Positions 5,989 through 8,771 of a DNA stretch of 8,771 nucleotides are shown one piece after another. Below the pieces are notes generated by a model. The model was not told the origin of the DNA. It did no database searches and saw only the letters and a list, made by a program, of their open reading frames with translations. Each line of letters starts with the position of its first letter. Position 1 is the stretch's first letter. This DNA is from Candidatus Woesearchaeota archaeon. Lineage in GTDB: Archaea > Nanobdellota > Nanobdellia > SCGC-AAA011-G17 > GW2011-AR17. The translations under genes were made by a program, and so were the position numbers. The stretch covers positions 1 to 8,771 of the forward strand of contig JACQSW010000099.1 of the NCBI GenBank assembly GCA_016211095.1, in the 5' to 3' direction.

Positions 5989-7344
5989 ATGGCTAATAAT
6001 GATGAGCAGGTAAAAAAAAGCCTAAAATATTCAATTATTGACGGCTCTTTCCACTCTGCAATGCTTGGTTTTGGAGAATCCTTCTTATCAGCTTTCGCTG
6101 TTTTCTTAAAAGCAACAAGTATGCAATTAGGGCTATTAAGCGCACTGCCGCAACTATTGGGGTCTTTATCGCAGCTCTACTCCAATAAATTGATAAAAAA
6201 TTTTAAGTCCAGAAAAAAAGTTGTTTGCACATTTGCCCTTCTCCAAGGCTTAATGTATCTCCCAATAGCCCTTGTTTACTTTTTTGGAACACTTAGCATA
6301 TTTCACCTCATATTCTTTGTTTCATTATATTGGATTTTTGGTTCAATACTTTCACCAGCATGGAACAGCTGGATGGGGGATTTGGTAAACGAAAAAGAGC
6401 GGGGAATCTATTTTGGCAGAAGAAACAGTATAACTGGGCTGGTATCATTTATCGCATTCTTTATTGGGGGATATTTGCTTGAAAGGTTCTCAGATGGGAT
6501 ATTGATGCATTACTTAGGATTTGCGACACTATTCGCTTTAGCTTTGCTGTCAAGAATAGCCTCTTTCATTTATCTCACTAAGAAATATGAACCCCCAGCC
6601 TCCATTGTTGAAGAAGACCAGTTTGGCTTTTCAGAATTTTTAAGGCACGCTTTATCAAAAAATTATGGGCGATTTGTTTTTTATTTAGCCTTAATGAATT
6701 TTGCAGTCGCTCTCCCGGGGCCATTCTTCACCCCTTACATGTTGAAAGACCTGCAATTTGATTACAAAATGTTTACCCTAGTAACTGCAACTGCTATGGT
6801 AATAAGATTTGTATCAATGCCCCTTTGGGGTAAACTCTGCGATAAGTATGGTACAAAAAAAATTTTGTCCGCAACAGGCTTCTTAATGCCGCTTGTCCCA
6901 CTATTATGGGTATTTTCCCCGAATATTAGTTACCTCATCCTGGTAGAAGCTTACAGCGGTTTTGTGTGGGCAGGATTTGATACAGCATCATTTAACTTCA
7001 TTTTCGATTCAACCTTGCCACAAAAAAGAGCTACCAGTGTAGCGTATTACAACATACTTAACGGGGTGACCATATTTTTAGGGGCAATAAGCGGAAGTAT
7101 CTTAGTAAAATATGTTGACTTCTTCTGGTCCGAATATTATAGCGTATTCATCTTAAGCTTTATACTAAGGTATACAGCATCCTTAATTTTTGTTCCAACA
7201 ATAAAAGAAGTGAGAAAAGTGGAAGAAATATCCTATCGCGGATTAATGATAAAAGTATTCACAACAATGCCAGCCAGGGGAATAGTGCATAACATCATAA
7301 CCTTTGCGCATCGCAAACCTAAAATAAAACCAAAAATCGTTTAA
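5989..7344 (+). CDS. Major facilitator superfamily (MFS) transporter
   Basis: The 451-residue protein has about 12 hydrophobic helices (roughly 22-43, 45-64, 78-100, 104-128, 147-166, 174-197, 229-252, 260-280, 293-311, 315-340, 352-376, 384-403). A charged central loop at about 198-228 splits it into two six-helix halves, as in MFS carriers. The conserved motif A appears after helix 8 as G-K-L-C-D-K-Y-G-T-K-K (281-291). Its first-half counterpart after helix 2 is degenerate (S-N-K-L-I-K-N-F-K-S-R-K-K). After helix 4 comes N-E-K-E-R-G-I-Y-F-G-R-R-N (134-146), the family's usual R-rich loop. The tail is strongly basic. Direction and substrate cannot be told from sequence; the radical SAM operon just upstream and the glycan genes around it suggest export of, or import for, that pathway, which is inference. 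ATG 5989 is chosen because it matches the leaderless promoter; ATG 5982 is in another frame and closes after four codons. Confidence 0.9.
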   Translation: MANNDEQVKKSLKYSIIDGSFHSAMLGFGESFLSAFAVFLKATSMQLGLLSALPQLLGSLSQLYSNKLIKNFKSRKKVVCTFALLQGLMYLPIALVYFFGTLSIFHLIFFVSLYWIFGSILSPAWNSWMGDLVNEKERGIYFGRRNSITGLVSFIAFFIGGYLLERFSDGILMHYLGFATLFALALLSRIASFIYLTKKYEPPASIVEEDQFGFSEFLRHALSKNYGRFVFYLALMNFAVALPGPFFTPYMLKDLQFDYKMFTLVTATAMVIRFVSMPLWGKLCDKYGTKKILSATGFLMPLVPLLWVFSPNISYLILVEAYSGFVWAGFDTASFNFIFDSTLPQKRATSVAYYNILNGVTIFLGAISGSILVKYVDFFWSEYYSVFILSFILRYTASLIFVPTIKEVRKVEEISYRGLMIKVFTTMPARGIVHNIITFAHRKPKIKPKIV

Positions 7345-7363
7345 AACCTATTTGTTTGTAAGG

Positions 7364-7404
7364 AAAAGTTTTATTTACCTACCCAGCCTATATTTCTTTA
7401 TAAA
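7364..7404 (+). promoter_or_regulatory. Promoter region of the right-edge transferase gene, two candidate TATA boxes
   Basis: The 80-base gap after the MFS gene holds two boxes. AAAAGTTTTATT at 7364-7375 resembles the BRE/TATA units of the two upstream promoters and would give a leader of about 26 bases without a Shine-Dalgarno site. CTTTATAAA at 7396-7404 is centred about 25 bases before ATG 7425 and would give a leaderless mRNA. The second fits the pattern of the neighbouring genes in spacing, the first in sequence. The gap is T-rich directly after the MFS stop, which may end that transcript. Confidence 0.45.
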
Positions 7405-7424
7405 AAAAATAAGTGCATAAAAAG

Positions 7425-8771
7425 ATGGCTCATAAAACAGTCCTGTTTGTTAAGAAAGAATTTCTTTTTGCAGAATTCTCTATCCTAAAAATGTTTAACA
7501 AACTTTATTGGTGGGTAATATTCAATTTTATATTGCTCCCTTTTGTAAAAATAAACAAAAAAGAACTTTTGGTAATCACCGAGTACGAATTTTATAACAA
7601 AATAAAAAAAATCCACAGCAACACAAAACTGTTTGAGGATTATGTAAAAGTTGAGCGGCCATATCAAGACTTATATGCAATTACAATGAAGCTAACTAGG
7701 CAGTTATTTAAAAACTTTGGCGGCATATTAGAATTTTATGATTACAACCTTGGTAAACTCGCAGAAGAAGAATTAGCCCACGTTCTTATTCCTTACCTTG
7801 ACAGTTTTGTTTTAGCCAAAAAAATTTTGGATGAAGAAAAACCAACAAAGATATTTGTAATTAATAAGTACAATATTTTCATTAAAACAATCCCCGATTC
7901 TGTGAACATAAAATCTATTGCGCCATTTTTTTCCTTTTTGAACTCTTTTAAAAAAAATGTGAGAATGCACTCTTTACAACTTAGATTTGTCCTGTCCCAC
8001 TTTATCAATAATAAGGAGTTGCTGAAGACTGGCAACAAAATTGGGTGTGACAAAAAAATTTTGTATGCAGTATTTGACTATACAGACCTGCAAAGGATGC
8101 AATCACTAATCGAATTGTCGCAAACTAAAAATGAAGATTTCTGTATATTAGCAAACTACAAAGATATACAAACCAAACTTCGAAAAGATAATTTGCAATT
8201 TGTTTCTTCGGGTGACTTTTTAACGAAAGAAAACAAAAACGAAATGCTGGTAAAAAGAAAAGAACTAATAAACAAATGGGAAAACTTGAAACAAGATAAA
8301 GAGATTTATCCATTTTACAAAGATTACGCTCAGTTTTGGAATGCGCTAGGAGAAGAGCTTGATTACTATTTTCATACAAGATTTCCATGGATAACGCTCT
8401 ACATCTTTTCAGCGATGAACCTGTTAAAAAATGATTTTAGCATCATTGTAACTTTAGGTGACTTAATTCCAACAAGAAGAAGTTTAGCGGAAGTAGCTAG
8501 AAAAATCGGAATGCCCTCCTTATTGCTTCAAGCAGGTGCAAGTATGAGCTTTTCCGGTCGCGGATTTTACCCATTAGTCGCAGACAAAGAAGCAGTTTGG
8601 GGGCAAGCAACAAAAGAATTCTTAACAAATTTAGGCATACAACCTGAAAGGGTGATAATTACCGGCAGCCCAAGACTCGACACCTATGTAAAAAACAAAG
8701 AGATTGATAAAACTATTTACGAAAAAATTGGGTTAAGAGAAAACGAAAAATTTTTTGTTCTAGCAACCCAA
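7425..8771 (+). CDS. GT-B-like glycosyl/polymer transferase, 3' end outside window
   Basis: The frame is open from ATG 7425 to the right edge (449 codons, no stop), so only the C-terminal part of the second domain is missing. Residues about 29-42 are hydrophobic and may touch the membrane. The region before residue 350 is lysine- and aromatic-rich and not recognisable in detail. Strong family signs come late: a strand I-I-V-T-L-G-D near 342-348, L-L-L-Q-A-G at 366-371, V-A-D-K-E-A-V-W-G-Q at 385-394, and T-G-S-P-R-L-D at 413-419. This order (glycine turn, ADK-x-x-VWG, TG-x-P-R-x-D) is seen in capsule-type and CDP-glycerol-type transferases and related GT-B enzymes that build surface polymers. 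In those families the first element is usually Q-H-G; here the His is Ala. An upstream GTG at 7413 is in frame, but ATG fits the promoter spacing. Exact donor and acceptor unknown. Confidence 0.68.
   Translation, partial: MAHKTVLFVKKEFLFAEFSILKMFNKLYWWVIFNFILLPFVKINKKELLVITEYEFYNKIKKIHSNTKLFEDYVKVERPYQDLYAITMKLTRQLFKNFGGILEFYDYNLGKLAEEELAHVLIPYLDSFVLAKKILDEEKPTKIFVINKYNIFIKTIPDSVNIKSIAPFFSFLNSFKKNVRMHSLQLRFVLSHFINNKELLKTGNKIGCDKKILYAVFDYTDLQRMQSLIELSQTKNEDFCILANYKDIQTKLRKDNLQFVSSGDFLTKENKNEMLVKRKELINKWENLKQDKEIYPFYKDYAQFWNALGEELDYYFHTRFPWITLYIFSAMNLLKNDFSIIVTLGDLIPTRRSLAEVARKIGMPSLLLQAGASMSFSGRGFYPLVADKEAVWGQATKEFLTNLGIQPERVIITGSPRLDTYVKNKEIDKTIYEKIGLRENEKFFVLATQ

Noticed and set aside
5982..5996. 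Four-codon upstream reading frame overlapping the MFS start
   Set aside because: The predicted transcript begins near 5988, so this ATG would not be in the mRNA.
7485..8388. Three minus-strand open frames of 60-87 codons
   Set aside because: They lie opposite the continuous 449-codon plus-strand frame, which has transferase signatures and a promoter.

Overview
The window looks like a stretch of an AT-rich archaeal genome, probably a small-genome (DPANN-type) lineage. The grounds are archaeal-style BRE/TATA boxes placed about 26-30 bases before start codons, start codons with almost no leader, T-tract terminators, and archaeal-type gene content. The lineage itself is inference. There are eight protein genes and no recognisable tRNA, rRNA, CRISPR array, transposon or origin. 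No gene-free stretch exceeds about 110 bases.

Left part (1-1143): the C-terminal end of a NodB-type polysaccharide deacetylase is cut by the window edge. A small secreted beta-sandwich protein follows 23 bases later with its own strong Shine-Dalgarno site, then a long T-tract. Centre left (1144-2963): a short FemAB-like GNAT acyltransferase gene runs tail-to-tail into a GT4 glycosyltransferase gene on the minus strand that resembles ALG11; the two overlap by 9 bases. The GT4 gene most likely starts at 2963 rather than at the longest-frame start 3014, because a TATA box sits exactly where it would drive leaderless transcription from 2963.

Centre (2964-5947): a 110-base divergent promoter region leads on the plus strand to two tandem B12-binding-domain radical SAM enzymes, 7 bases apart and evidently one operon. 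A T-tract follows. Right part (5948-8771): a 12-helix MFS transporter has its own promoter. It is followed by a 449-codon open frame that runs off the right edge and encodes most of a GT-B-like glycosyltransferase or polymer transferase.

Taken together this looks like part of a cell-surface glycan or glycolipid locus: sugar transferases, a deacetylase, a FemAB-type acyl or aminoacyl transferase and a secreted beta-sandwich protein. Embedded in it is a radical SAM pair plus transporter whose substrate cannot be read from the sequence. The radical SAM pair with the MFS gene is the best candidate for an undescribed pathway, but this rests on gene neighbourhood alone.
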